Shown piece by piece: positions 15,282-23,223 of a DNA stretch of 45,993 bases. The notes below the pieces were generated by a model. The model saw only the letters and a program-made list of their open reading frames with translations. It made no database searches and was not told the origin of the DNA. How positions within the stretch are numbered: position 1 is the first letter of the stretch; every line of letters begins with the position of its first letter. Origin of the DNA: an uncultured Pseudomonadota bacterium (GTDB lineage Bacteria; Pseudomonadota; Alphaproteobacteria; Rs-D84); NCBI GenBank assembly GCA_902790415.1, contig CADARU010000009.1, forward strand, positions 1 to 45,993, given 5' to 3'. The position numbers and the translations under genes are program-made.

Positions 15282-15547
15282 TGGTTGGGGCAGCGGGGTA
15301 CCTCGATATACAATAAATAAAATCAAAAAAATCTCCGTTGGTCGATTTTTTAAGATTTTCTTAATTGTCTATTCTCGTATTCGCTCGCACGGCACAATGT
15401 GCCGGCTGCGCGCAACCCGTAACGATTTCACTGCACTGCGCTTTTGAAATCTACTTGGTTTCGAACCTTTTGCAACATTCGTTGCAAATGATTCAACCAT
15501 AACCCCAAAACCAAAAACTAAAACACCCTTTCGGGTGTTTGAATTTT
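15282..15547 (-). mobile_element. Array II, unit 6: gene-less unit next to tRNA-Gln
   Basis: On the minus strand it starts right after the CCA of tRNA-Gln with the terminator aaacacccgaaagggtgttt, and ends gctgccccaacca at 15282, a 13-base copy of the tRNA-Gln 3' end. About 100 bp (15299-15395) is related to the inverse of the C repeat at 190-285. The stretch also contains a GC-rich hairpin (cggcacaatgtgccg) and a TTCGAA-containing hairpin (about 15462-15490). I see no gene here or in 15067-15281. Confidence 0.6.
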
Positions 15548-15621
15548 TGGTTGGGGCAGCTGGATTCGAACCAACACTGACGGAGTCAGAGTCCGGAGTT
15601 CTACCATTAAACTATGCCCCA
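15548..15621 (-). tRNA. tRNA-Gln (anticodon CUG)
   Basis: 74 nt including an encoded CCA. The acceptor stem TGGGGCA pairs with TGCCCCA; the D arm is GTTT/GAAC; the anticodon loop is CTCTGAC with CTG at 15587-15589; the T arm is GTTGG-TTCGAAT-CCAGC; the discriminator is A. The first anticodon-stem pair appears to be a C-U mismatch. A promoter lies upstream and a terminator downstream (15518-15545, minus strand). The downstream side carries the tandem array of units, whose ends copy its 3' terminus. Confidence 0.95.
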
Positions 15622-15632
15622 ATGTGCCAGGT

Positions 15633-15660
15633 ATTATATCGCCAAGATTTTTTTTTGCAA
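15633..15660 (-). promoter_or_regulatory. Promoter of tRNA-Gln
   Basis: Minus-strand TTGCAA (15655-15660) and TATAAT (15633-15638), 16 bp apart, 11 bases before the mature 5' end. Confidence 0.65.
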
Positions 15661-15760
15661 TTAAAAAGTTTCTTGTATAAATTTGCGACTTTCATTCCTA
15701 TGCATTTGAACAAACCAAACAGATAAAATATTTTCATCTAAACCCAAGGAGTTCAAAACA

Positions 15761-16849
15761 ATGCAAACCAAATATTTTATTTACAACGCGGCAATCGCAT
15801 TAACCTGTGTTACAATGGCGGCGCAATCTGATGCCTGTACCGGAATAACAATGACCGCCAAAGATAAATCTGTAATTGTCGCCAGAACCGTTGATTGGTC
15901 CGGTTCAAAAATGAACAATATATACGTTGTTTCACCACGTGGCCATACCGAGCAATCTTTGTTGCCAGACGGCAAAAAAGGCGGTATGAAATTCACCGCA
16001 AAATATGGTTTCGTTGGACTGGGGATGCAACAACCAGAATTTGTTGTTGATGGCACAAACGAGGCCGGTTTATCGGCCGCCCTGTTCTATTTCCCAGAAT
16101 TTGGAAAATATCGCCCCTATTCTGCCACGGCATCCGATAAATCATTGTCCGATTTCCAAGTTGTTTCGTGGATTTTATCCAGATTTTCAACCATAGATGA
16201 ACTAGAAGCCGCCATTGACAATGTTCGAATCATAAATATTGACCCAACCGCATCAACCGTACATTGGCGCATCACAGAACCCGGTGGCCGCCAAGTTGTT
16301 TTAGAGGTCATAGATGGTGTTCCTACCTTTTACGAAAACCCTATTGGCACATTAACAAATGCCCCCGGGTTTAAATGGCACATGACAAATTTGGACAACT
16401 ATGTAAACCTGACCCCAGGGCGTGCGGGCCCGACCATCTTTGGGCCAATAAAATTGCGTTCGTTAAGTAACGGAACGGGGCTTTTGGGTTTGCCAGGGGA
16501 TTTTTCATCGCCTTCACGATTTGTTCGGGCATCGTTTTTGAAAACATACTCTATCCAACAAGATACCGGACCAGATACTGCGATGCAGGCGTTTCATATT
16601 CTGAACAATTTTGACGTTCCTTTTGGCACATCGTACAAAGTTGGCGCGGCACCATTTGACATGCTATCGGCGACGCAATGGACTATCGCGACAGATTTAG
16701 CAAATCACGTTATTTATTATCACACGATGTACAATCGCACAATTCGCCGCATAGATATGAACAACATAGATTTTGAAAGTGTTCCATTTCAATATCATCC
16801 ATTGGACAACAGCCCAACAGAAACAATTTTAGATGCAAAAATAAATTAA
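15761..16849 (+). CDS. Ntn-hydrolase, penicillin V acylase / bile salt hydrolase family
   Basis: 362 residues. The signal peptide ends SDA, exposing Cys26 (DACTGITM) as the N-terminal nucleophile of the linear amide C-N hydrolase family. Arg42 and Asp45 in ARTVDW match the conserved active-site pair. The Cys-x-x...RxxDW layout and NNIYVVSPRG resemble the Gram-negative penicillin V acylase group, members of which also cleave acyl-homoserine lactones; some family members deconjugate bile salts. It would act in the periplasm. The substrate cannot be decided here. The ATG follows caaggagttcaaaaca. It is monocistronic, with a terminator at 16850-16878. Confidence 0.88.
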   Translation: MQTKYFIYNAAIALTCVTMAAQSDACTGITMTAKDKSVIVARTVDWSGSKMNNIYVVSPRGHTEQSLLPDGKKGGMKFTAKYGFVGLGMQQPEFVVDGTNEAGLSAALFYFPEFGKYRPYSATASDKSLSDFQVVSWILSRFSTIDELEAAIDNVRIINIDPTASTVHWRITEPGGRQVVLEVIDGVPTFYENPIGTLTNAPGFKWHMTNLDNYVNLTPGRAGPTIFGPIKLRSLSNGTGLLGLPGDFSSPSRFVRASFLKTYSIQQDTGPDTAMQAFHILNNFDVPFGTSYKVGAAPFDMLSATQWTIATDLANHVIYYHTMYNRTIRRIDMNNIDFESVPFQYHPLDNSPTETILDAKIN

Positions 16850-16878
16850 AAAATCCCCCAAATGGGGGATTTAATTTT
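16850..16878 (+). terminator. Terminator of the acylase gene
   Basis: aaatccccc-aaat-gggggattt followed by aatttt, between convergent genes. Confidence 0.85.
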
Positions 16879-16892
16879 AACAATTCAATGCA

Positions 16893-19229
16893 CTAGAAAT
16901 TGATTCTTGCGCGAACCATACCAGTTTGTGATGTGTAATCTTCACGAACTTCAATATTATAGTTCACAGACAAATCAAAATTCTTGTAGTTCATACTTAA
17001 ACCCGCACCAAAATCACCACCAATACGGCTTAATCTTGTGCCATTTAATGTATAAGAATCTACACCAGGCATTGTAACAGTTGCGACCTGTTCATCAGAC
17101 AACACATCATACAATACACCCCAATGTAATTCTGGACGCAATGTCCAACCTTTGGTTGTTCTGAAATTGCGTGCATACTTGGTTGTCAAAGACAACGTCA
17201 AATAATCCGCATCATTCAACTGGTTTTTGGTATCAAATGAATTGATATAATCAGTTGAATCGATGTGCATATAACGAGCCGCAAATTCCGGTGTTATACC
17301 ACCCGCAAAATCATAACCTGTTGCTATTTTTGCACCATATGCGTCAACATCATAATCCGCAGTTACAGGTGTACCCAATGCGATACCGTTTTCTGAATAA
17401 TCAGACATAGTATAGCTTGCGGTTGCATTCAAATACCATTCTGTCGGTTTATATTGGCCGTAAACAAAGATTGTATTAGAATCGATTTCAGTATCACGTG
17501 CGGTACCTGCTATGTCTGAATGAGCAAACGCATAACCAGCACCAATCGTCCATACTTTGTTTATAGTTCCATCTATACCACCAGCAACACCGCGTGTGTA
17601 ACCATTAAAGGCATCGTTTTGTTTGGTTTTGTTATAAATACCTTGGGCCCAAACACCGCCAGATGTGAAATTCACATCACCACCGTTACGTCCCAATTTC
17701 GGCAATGCCATACGGCCAGCAGCCAAAGACGTCACAGTATTTTGGACCGCAGATGCCATAGATTGGACAACAGATTCTGTTTCTGGGTGGATTGCACGCG
17801 TAGCACGTTCCACATCCGCCTTGTCCGCATCAGAACCAGATGCCAATTTGTCTTGGATTTGTAAAGACAATTCGTTCAACTTTTCTGAAGTTGATCCAGA
17901 CATACCAGCAATTGCGTTCGCAGTTTCACCCGTCAAACCATTTTCAGATGCGATATCTGCGACAGATTTCATAGTGGAAACAATATCTTTGCCATCGTTT
18001 GTCCATTCGTAATCATAAACAGAACTTTCGATTTCATAGTTAGCAAACTTTTGATTACCAAATACATGGTATGTATCAGCACCACGCAACGACAATTTCA
18101 AAGTTCCGTCACCATCAAAAGTGCCTGCTGCGATTTGCGCATCACCACCACGCAAAGTTGCCAACATATCACCATTTAATGTAATGGTCCCTTGTTCAAT
18201 TGATGCTGTTCCAATATTTAAAGTAGCACCATTAGCAACGATCAAAGTTCCTGTTCCATTAATTCCCCCATCCATTGTGGTTGTACCAGATGTAACATTA
18301 ACCGTTCCCAAATTGTGAATATCATTTGCAACACCATTTACTGTATTTCCAGAAAAAGTGTTTGCCCCGGCAAAATTCAATGTTCCACCAGCATCATTAT
18401 AGATTGCGCCACCTTTTTCCAGCGCGCTATTCCCAGAAAATGTAACTGTATTAAAATTTACCGTACCATGATCTGTTGACATATTATTAGAACCATAATT
18501 CATATCAACACCATTGTAAATGGCACCACCCGCTTTATCTGCAGAATTACCAGAAAAGCTGGAATCTGAAACACTCACTATCCCGCTGTACACATTGGCA
18601 ATAGCACCCCCAAAATTACCGGAATGATTATTCAGAAATTTGGTTTTATTATTTATAACAAGATATTCATCCGCACCGGTATGACGACCAGAAATTGCCC
18701 CGCCACGATTTGAAGATGCATTATCAGAAAATTCTACATTTGATATTGTCGCGTATGCGGTTCCCCCAATAAGTAACGCACCACCACCATCGGAATTGCT
18801 TGGGTCACCAACCATTCCTTCTGCATCCAACCCAGCGGTATTTCCTTTAAACCACGAATTTGAAATTTCTGCACTTTTATACACACCTATTGCACCAGCG
18901 TCCCAAACGGTGTGATTGTTATTAAAATGAGAATTTTTGATAACCATACCAGTATCATATCTTTGGTCATCCGTAATAACACCACCAACATGTGCCAAAT
19001 TATTTGAAAATGTTGAACCTGTAATATTGGCACGTCCCAAAGAAACATCTATCACACCACCATATTCCCCAATAGAATTGATAGAATCGGCAGTTACACC
19101 ATTAAAATTAACTGTTGAACCATCTGTTATACGAACCCGAGAAGTCATAACATCAGACATCGCAGGCATAACCAACAATGCTGGCAAAACAGATATACCA
19201 ATCAAAACACCATGAAAATGTTTTTGCAT
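16893..19229 (-). CDS. Type V autotransporter with Pmp-like repeats
   Basis: 778 residues. A signal peptide (about 1-25, ending PAMS) leads to a passenger (about 30-420) with repeats of the form FxxN...GGAI, for example FSDNASSNRGGAI, FLNNHSGNFGGAI and FSGNSADKAGGAI, as in chlamydial polymorphic membrane proteins; these build a right-handed beta helix. A helical linker comes before the C-terminal barrel, which starts near SGGVWAQGIYNKTKQ and ends MVRARINF with terminal Phe, as expected for BAM-dependent insertion. It is likely displayed on the cell surface as an adhesin. The ATG follows aaaggagaaact. Confidence 0.9.
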   Translation of the reverse strand: MQKHFHGVLIGISVLPALLVMPAMSDVMTSRVRITDGSTVNFNGVTADSINSIGEYGGVIDVSLGRANITGSTFSNNLAHVGGVITDDQRYDTGMVIKNSHFNNNHTVWDAGAIGVYKSAEISNSWFKGNTAGLDAEGMVGDPSNSDGGGALLIGGTAYATISNVEFSDNASSNRGGAISGRHTGADEYLVINNKTKFLNNHSGNFGGAIANVYSGIVSVSDSSFSGNSADKAGGAIYNGVDMNYGSNNMSTDHGTVNFNTVTFSGNSALEKGGAIYNDAGGTLNFAGANTFSGNTVNGVANDIHNLGTVNVTSGTTTMDGGINGTGTLIVANGATLNIGTASIEQGTITLNGDMLATLRGGDAQIAAGTFDGDGTLKLSLRGADTYHVFGNQKFANYEIESSVYDYEWTNDGKDIVSTMKSVADIASENGLTGETANAIAGMSGSTSEKLNELSLQIQDKLASGSDADKADVERATRAIHPETESVVQSMASAVQNTVTSLAAGRMALPKLGRNGGDVNFTSGGVWAQGIYNKTKQNDAFNGYTRGVAGGIDGTINKVWTIGAGYAFAHSDIAGTARDTEIDSNTIFVYGQYKPTEWYLNATASYTMSDYSENGIALGTPVTADYDVDAYGAKIATGYDFAGGITPEFAARYMHIDSTDYINSFDTKNQLNDADYLTLSLTTKYARNFRTTKGWTLRPELHWGVLYDVLSDEQVATVTMPGVDSYTLNGTRLSRIGGDFGAGLSMNYKNFDLSVNYNIEVREDYTSQTGMVRARINF

Positions 19230-19300
19230 AGTTTCTCCTTTTTTGTTTATTTACAAAATATTAAAAATCCTTCCGATAAAGAATTCTAGACACGCATAAA

Positions 19301-20032
19301 TTAAATAGCAAGTTTTATTTTTTTAAAATTATTGTGGCGTGCACCGGGAACTATTTCTATATCTGCGGGATTTGCCCATTGTTTTGCCAAATCATATGGC
19401 ACAATTTTATCGTATTCACCAACAAAATGTTTCTGATGCACATTCGGCAATGTGTCCATGTTTAGTGAACCATACAATGGTTCATCACCAAAATATTCCG
19501 TCCACATTTTATGATTCAAAACCCCCGCTATTGTTATCCAATTTTCCACGTTCAAATTTTTATTTTTTTTAATTACCAAACCCGAAACCATTGCACCACC
19601 AGAATACCCAATCAATGTTATTTTTTTCTTTGCGGCAATTGATGTTATTACCTGTGATTCCGCATCTATGATTTTTTTTGAAAAACGTCCCGATGTCCAA
19701 TCTTGCTCACTACATATATCATCCATTACATACTGGCACGGACGCGCAACATAAACGACATTATCAAAAGTATCAGATTCTGCTAAATTCCGAACAAAAT
19801 CTCCACGTGGTGTTGGATTATCGGTCGGACGACCATACGCATCAAAAGCGGAGCCATCCCCCTCTATATAGATATGAACTCGCGGATTTTTTGGACTTTT
19901 TATTTTTTGCCACGTTGCAATTTCAAAAGTATCCGTTTTTATTGGAACATATTCAAAGTCCGCACCCGGAGTCCAGTTTTGCACACCGGCACAAGCCGCC
20001 AACAAAAATAATAAAAAAACAACAAATCTCAT
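19301..20032 (-). CDS. Lipoprotein alpha/beta hydrolase
   Basis: 243 residues. The lipoprotein signal MRFVVFLLFLLAAC places Cys14 as lipidated residue. The alpha/beta-hydrolase triad is visible: Ser144 in GYSGG, Asp208 in GEYDKIVP and His233 in GARHNN. YIEGDGSAF supplies the oxyanion-hole region. It is probably an esterase or lipase-like enzyme anchored in the envelope; the substrate is unknown. The ORF is short of upstream space and divergent from the DUF1015 gene. Confidence 0.83.
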   Translation of the reverse strand: MRFVVFLLFLLAACAGVQNWTPGADFEYVPIKTDTFEIATWQKIKSPKNPRVHIYIEGDGSAFDAYGRPTDNPTPRGDFVRNLAESDTFDNVVYVARPCQYVMDDICSEQDWTSGRFSKKIIDAESQVITSIAAKKKITLIGYSGGAMVSGLVIKKNKNLNVENWITIAGVLNHKMWTEYFGDEPLYGSLNMDTLPNVHQKHFVGEYDKIVPYDLAKQWANPADIEIVPGARHNNFKKIKLAI

Positions 20033-20152
20033 ACTAATATATTACTACACATACATCAAATAAACAAATTAAAATATGGTATGGAAATGTGTTTTTTTTG
20101 TGTTATACTGCCCCCCGACAGCAACATGTTGAACAAAAAAAGGAAGTATATT

Positions 20153-21391
20153 ATGAAAATTAAACCATTTGCGGGGGTTCGTCCACCAAAAGAAATCGCA
20201 TCAGAAGTTGCATCTCGTCCGTATGACGTTTTGAATTCGGTCGAAGCCAAGCAAGAGGCCGGCGAAAAATCATTACTGCACATTATCAAACCAGAAATAG
20301 ATTTTGACCCAATCGCCGATGAACACAGCCAACCTGTTTACGACAAAGCCGTAGAAAACTTTAAATTATGGCAAGATCGTGGTTGGTTGGTCCAAGACGA
20401 CAAAGAAATGTATTATATCTATGCACAAACAATGGATGGTCGTACACAATACGGCTTGGTTGCCGCGGCAAATGTTGACGACTATATGACCGGCAAAATT
20501 AAAAAACACGAATTGACACGCAAAGATAAAGAAGACGACCGTATGATTCACGTTCGCATCCAAAACGCGAACATCGAACCAGTGTTCTTTGCATATCCTG
20601 ACGTTGCAGAAATGAACGAAATTGTTGAAAATTTTGTCAAAAACAATGCGCCAGAATATGACTTTGTTGCCCCTGATGGTTTTGGACACACGTTCTGGGC
20701 AATTCGCGATGATGCGATAAACGCACGTATCACAGAAATCTTTAAAAACATTCCGGCAATGTATGTTGCAGACGGCCATCATCGTACGGCGGCGGCGGCA
20801 CGTGTTGGCGCGGAAAAACGTGAACAAAACCCAAATCACACCGGTAACGAAGAATACAACTATTTCTTGGCGGTTATTTTCCCAGAAAGCCAACTGAAAG
20901 TTATCGACTATAACCGCGTTGTACGTGATTTGAACGGTTTAACCCCGGAACAATTCATCGCAGAATTAGAAAAATCTTTCGAGGTTCGCGAAATGGGCAC
21001 CGAAATTTACAAACCAACCAAATTGCATAACTTTGGTATGTATTTGGGTGGCAAATGGTATTCATTGACCGCAAAACCGGGAACATATAATGATAACGAC
21101 CCAATTGGCGTATTGGACGTTACGGTTTTGTCTAATTTAGTATTTGATAAAATATTGAACCTGGGCGATTTACGTACCAGCAAACGTATCGACTTTGTTG
21201 GTGGTATTCGTGGTCTGGGCGAATTACAAAAACGCGTTGATTCCGGTGAAATGGTCGCAGCATTCGCGCTGTATCCGGTAACAATGCGTCAAATCATTGA
21301 CATCGCAGATACTGGAAACATCATGCCACCAAAGACGACATGGTTTGAACCCAAACTGCGCAGCGGTCTGGTCATCCACAAATTGTCATAA
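20153..21391 (+). CDS. DUF1015 family protein
   Basis: 412 residues, full length for the family. The start KPFAGVRPP, then SRPYDVLN and the glycine/histidine-rich YVADGHHRTAAA are hallmarks of DUF1015 proteins; the latter resembles a ParB-like nucleotide-binding or phosphotransfer motif, so a serine-kinase-like activity is a reasonable guess but not shown. It is cytoplasmic. The ATG at 20153 is chosen since aaggaagtat precedes it. In other bacteria the family is often next to serA; here no such neighbour is present. Confidence 0.9.
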   Translation: MKIKPFAGVRPPKEIASEVASRPYDVLNSVEAKQEAGEKSLLHIIKPEIDFDPIADEHSQPVYDKAVENFKLWQDRGWLVQDDKEMYYIYAQTMDGRTQYGLVAAANVDDYMTGKIKKHELTRKDKEDDRMIHVRIQNANIEPVFFAYPDVAEMNEIVENFVKNNAPEYDFVAPDGFGHTFWAIRDDAINARITEIFKNIPAMYVADGHHRTAAAARVGAEKREQNPNHTGNEEYNYFLAVIFPESQLKVIDYNRVVRDLNGLTPEQFIAELEKSFEVREMGTEIYKPTKLHNFGMYLGGKWYSLTAKPGTYNDNDPIGVLDVTVLSNLVFDKILNLGDLRTSKRIDFVGGIRGLGELQKRVDSGEMVAAFALYPVTMRQIIDIADTGNIMPPKTTWFEPKLRSGLVIHKLS

Positions 21392-21425
21392 AGAAACAAA
21401 ACCGCCCATCCGGGCGGTTGTTTTT
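21392..21425 (+). terminator. Terminator of the DUF1015 gene
   Basis: aaaaccgccc-atcc-gggcggttgttttt, between convergent genes. Confidence 0.85.
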
Positions 21426-21438
21426 TATTTGCAATAAT

Positions 21439-22845
21439 TTATGGTTCATCACACTGGCATTCCCGAAATACGATTGCATCGCGTCCACTGCCCTCTGTCA
21501 TTTTTATACATTTAAACTTGCGATTTTTTTCTTCGCATTTACTTTCCAATTTTTCCAAGATATCGGTTACACCATCAACCCCGGTTATCTGTACCCTAAA
21601 TTTATCTTTGGTTTCATCACCTGTAATTTCATAATTTTTATATTCTGCCAATAAATCTTTTGATGATTTTGATATCTCTGACGAACTGTTTGATTTTCCG
21701 CTTTTTTTACAGTCATCCGCACTTATATCTTTGTTACATTTATAGGAAAAAGTTCCGTTAGTTTCACCGACCACCCAATAATCCGAACCAAACAAGCGTT
21801 TACACCAATACCCATAAGAAACACCCATATTTTTCCAATTTTCGATATTAGAAGAATACACTGTGGCTTTTTGCCCAAAATACCAAAGGTCCCGGTCTTT
21901 ACAAAAATCATCTTGGGTAATGTCGGCTTTGGTGGGATTTTTTAATTCCGACATATCTATACTCGACTTTTTTTCCGCACATGTTGAAACGCCATCATTC
22001 CCTGTTACTAATTCATAATTTTCGTTCTTACATTTGGTTGCCGAACAGTCGCAATAAAATGCTTTGCCTTCATTCACACAAAAATAATCCGTTTTTTCGG
22101 GCACCGCCACCCATTTACCCGCCGACACATTTTCCCCTGTGGGGTTACACTCACCCCCAATTTTCACCACTTCTGGTTGTTCACATACGTATATTTCATT
22201 TTCAATAAGCACCCTTTTTTGACCGCCAAAACATTTGGTTGCGCTGCAAATACAGCTTACCTCGACACCATCAGAATTCACACACGTTTCTTCACCAAAA
22301 GTATACTCTTTCCAAAAACCTTGTTCCAAAAAGGGTTCATTGTCATAATAAATACACTCTTCGTCTATTTTTGGAGCATTTGCTTTTGTTTCGCTTGTGG
22401 TCGTGTTTTTGGTGTTGACTGTAGTCGTCTGTGTGGCGGTTTCTATTTCCTTGCATTCACCATCTTTGTATTCCCACCTGCCCGGATTTGCGCTCATTTT
22501 GGCCCTACAATCCGCCTGTTTTTGTTTTTGCTTTTCAATATCTTCTTCTAATTTAACTTTTTTTTGTTTTTCTGCTTCGATATTTTTCTTGGTTGAATCT
22601 ATTTGATTGGTTAATTCGGTCGATTTTTTATGCAACATAATGTTTCCCACCGCCCCCGCCGCAGTTAGACCCAATGTTGAAATGCCGGCAATTTTAAATC
22701 CGCTGACTTTCTTGGCGCATTGTTCCAATTTTGCCATTTTTTTATTTTTTTCATTAATCAATCGCGATAATTCCGGGCTGGCCCCAAACACGTTCAACGT
22801 GGGGATAAATACCGCAAGCGCAAAACACAAAAACCTTTCAAACAC
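21439..22845 (-). CDS. Cysteine-rich coiled-coil envelope protein, paralogue of the 9785-10528 product
   Basis: 468 residues from a GTG start with ataggattttta upstream and TGATATAAT further up. It has a signal peptide (residues 1-22, ending VFGA). Residues about 30-75 share EKNKKMAKLEQCAKKV and GFKIAGISTLGLTAAG with the paralogue, then a coiled coil (about 80-115). The C-terminal part has repeated cysteine modules, CICSATKC and YCDCSATKC, each followed by a short strand, so it is likely disulphide-bonded in the periplasm or outside. No named family is known to me. It is longer than its paralogue through the cysteine-rich extension. Confidence 0.78.
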   Translation of the reverse strand: MFERFLCFALAVFIPTLNVFGASPELSRLINEKNKKMAKLEQCAKKVSGFKIAGISTLGLTAAGAVGNIMLHKKSTELTNQIDSTKKNIEAEKQKKVKLEEDIEKQKQKQADCRAKMSANPGRWEYKDGECKEIETATQTTTVNTKNTTTSETKANAPKIDEECIYYDNEPFLEQGFWKEYTFGEETCVNSDGVEVSCICSATKCFGGQKRVLIENEIYVCEQPEVVKIGGECNPTGENVSAGKWVAVPEKTDYFCVNEGKAFYCDCSATKCKNENYELVTGNDGVSTCAEKKSSIDMSELKNPTKADITQDDFCKDRDLWYFGQKATVYSSNIENWKNMGVSYGYWCKRLFGSDYWVVGETNGTFSYKCNKDISADDCKKSGKSNSSSEISKSSKDLLAEYKNYEITGDETKDKFRVQITGVDGVTDILEKLESKCEEKNRKFKCIKMTEGSGRDAIVFRECQCDEP

Positions 22846-22902
22846 GAATAAAAATCCTATACAAAAATTATATCATAAAAAAGCCCCAAAAAAAAATGAA
22901 AA

Positions 22903-22930
22903 AGACGGTGGCCGCAAAAACCACCGTCAA
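22903..22930 (-). terminator. Terminator of the 56-residue protein gene
   Basis: Minus-strand gacggtgg / ccaccgtc hairpin followed by tttttcatttttttt. Confidence 0.8.
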
Positions 22931-22964
22931 AAAAACGTCTAAATTACAAACAACGCAAGAAAAA

Positions 22965-23135
22965 CTAACGTTTTATTGCATCTGGTGCCGACGAACCGAC
23001 ATTTGCCATGCCGCCATTACCAGAATTACGAAACGCGCCATGTGACCGTAACAAATCCATTACATTAACGGCATTTCTGTAATCAATCTTCTTTATATTC
23101 TTTCCTGCTTTTACATAGTCATCTATCTTTGCCAT
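22965..23135 (-). CDS. Small 56-residue protein of unknown function
   Basis: The protein begins MAKIDDYVKAGKNIKKIDYR and ends SSAPDAIKR, with a glycine/asparagine-rich stretch NSGNGGMANVGS. It is basic, has no membrane segment, and is probably cytoplasmic or secreted without a signal. It has a near-consensus promoter (23174-23201), the ribosome-binding site aagggg, and its own terminator, so it is a strongly expressed independent gene. It follows the OmpA-like gene on the same strand. The function is unknown. Confidence 0.7.
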   Translation of the reverse strand: MAKIDDYVKAGKNIKKIDYRNAVNVMDLLRSHGAFRNSGNGGMANVGSSAPDAIKR

Positions 23136-23173
23136 ATCAAATACCCCTTAAAAAGCATCTCTTTGGTCTGGTT

Positions 23174-23201
23174 ATTATACACTAACAAAAGGTTTTGTCA
23201 A
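23174..23201 (-). promoter_or_regulatory. Near-consensus sigma-70 promoter for the 56-residue protein
   Basis: Minus-strand TTGACA (23196-23201), 16-bp spacer, TATAAT (23174-23179). This is the best promoter match I see in the window. Confidence 0.8.
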
Positions 23202-23223
23202 ATGTTTTTTCGTTCACCAAAGA

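Noticed and set aside
10627..15547. Classical integron cassette array
   Set aside because: I find no RYYYAAC / GTTRRRY box pairs at the junctions, cargo genes have their own promoters, and no IntI is in the window.
15535..15726. Open frame containing GFEPTLTESESGVLPLNYAP
   Set aside because: It is the antisense of tRNA-Gln, a well-known kind of false protein.
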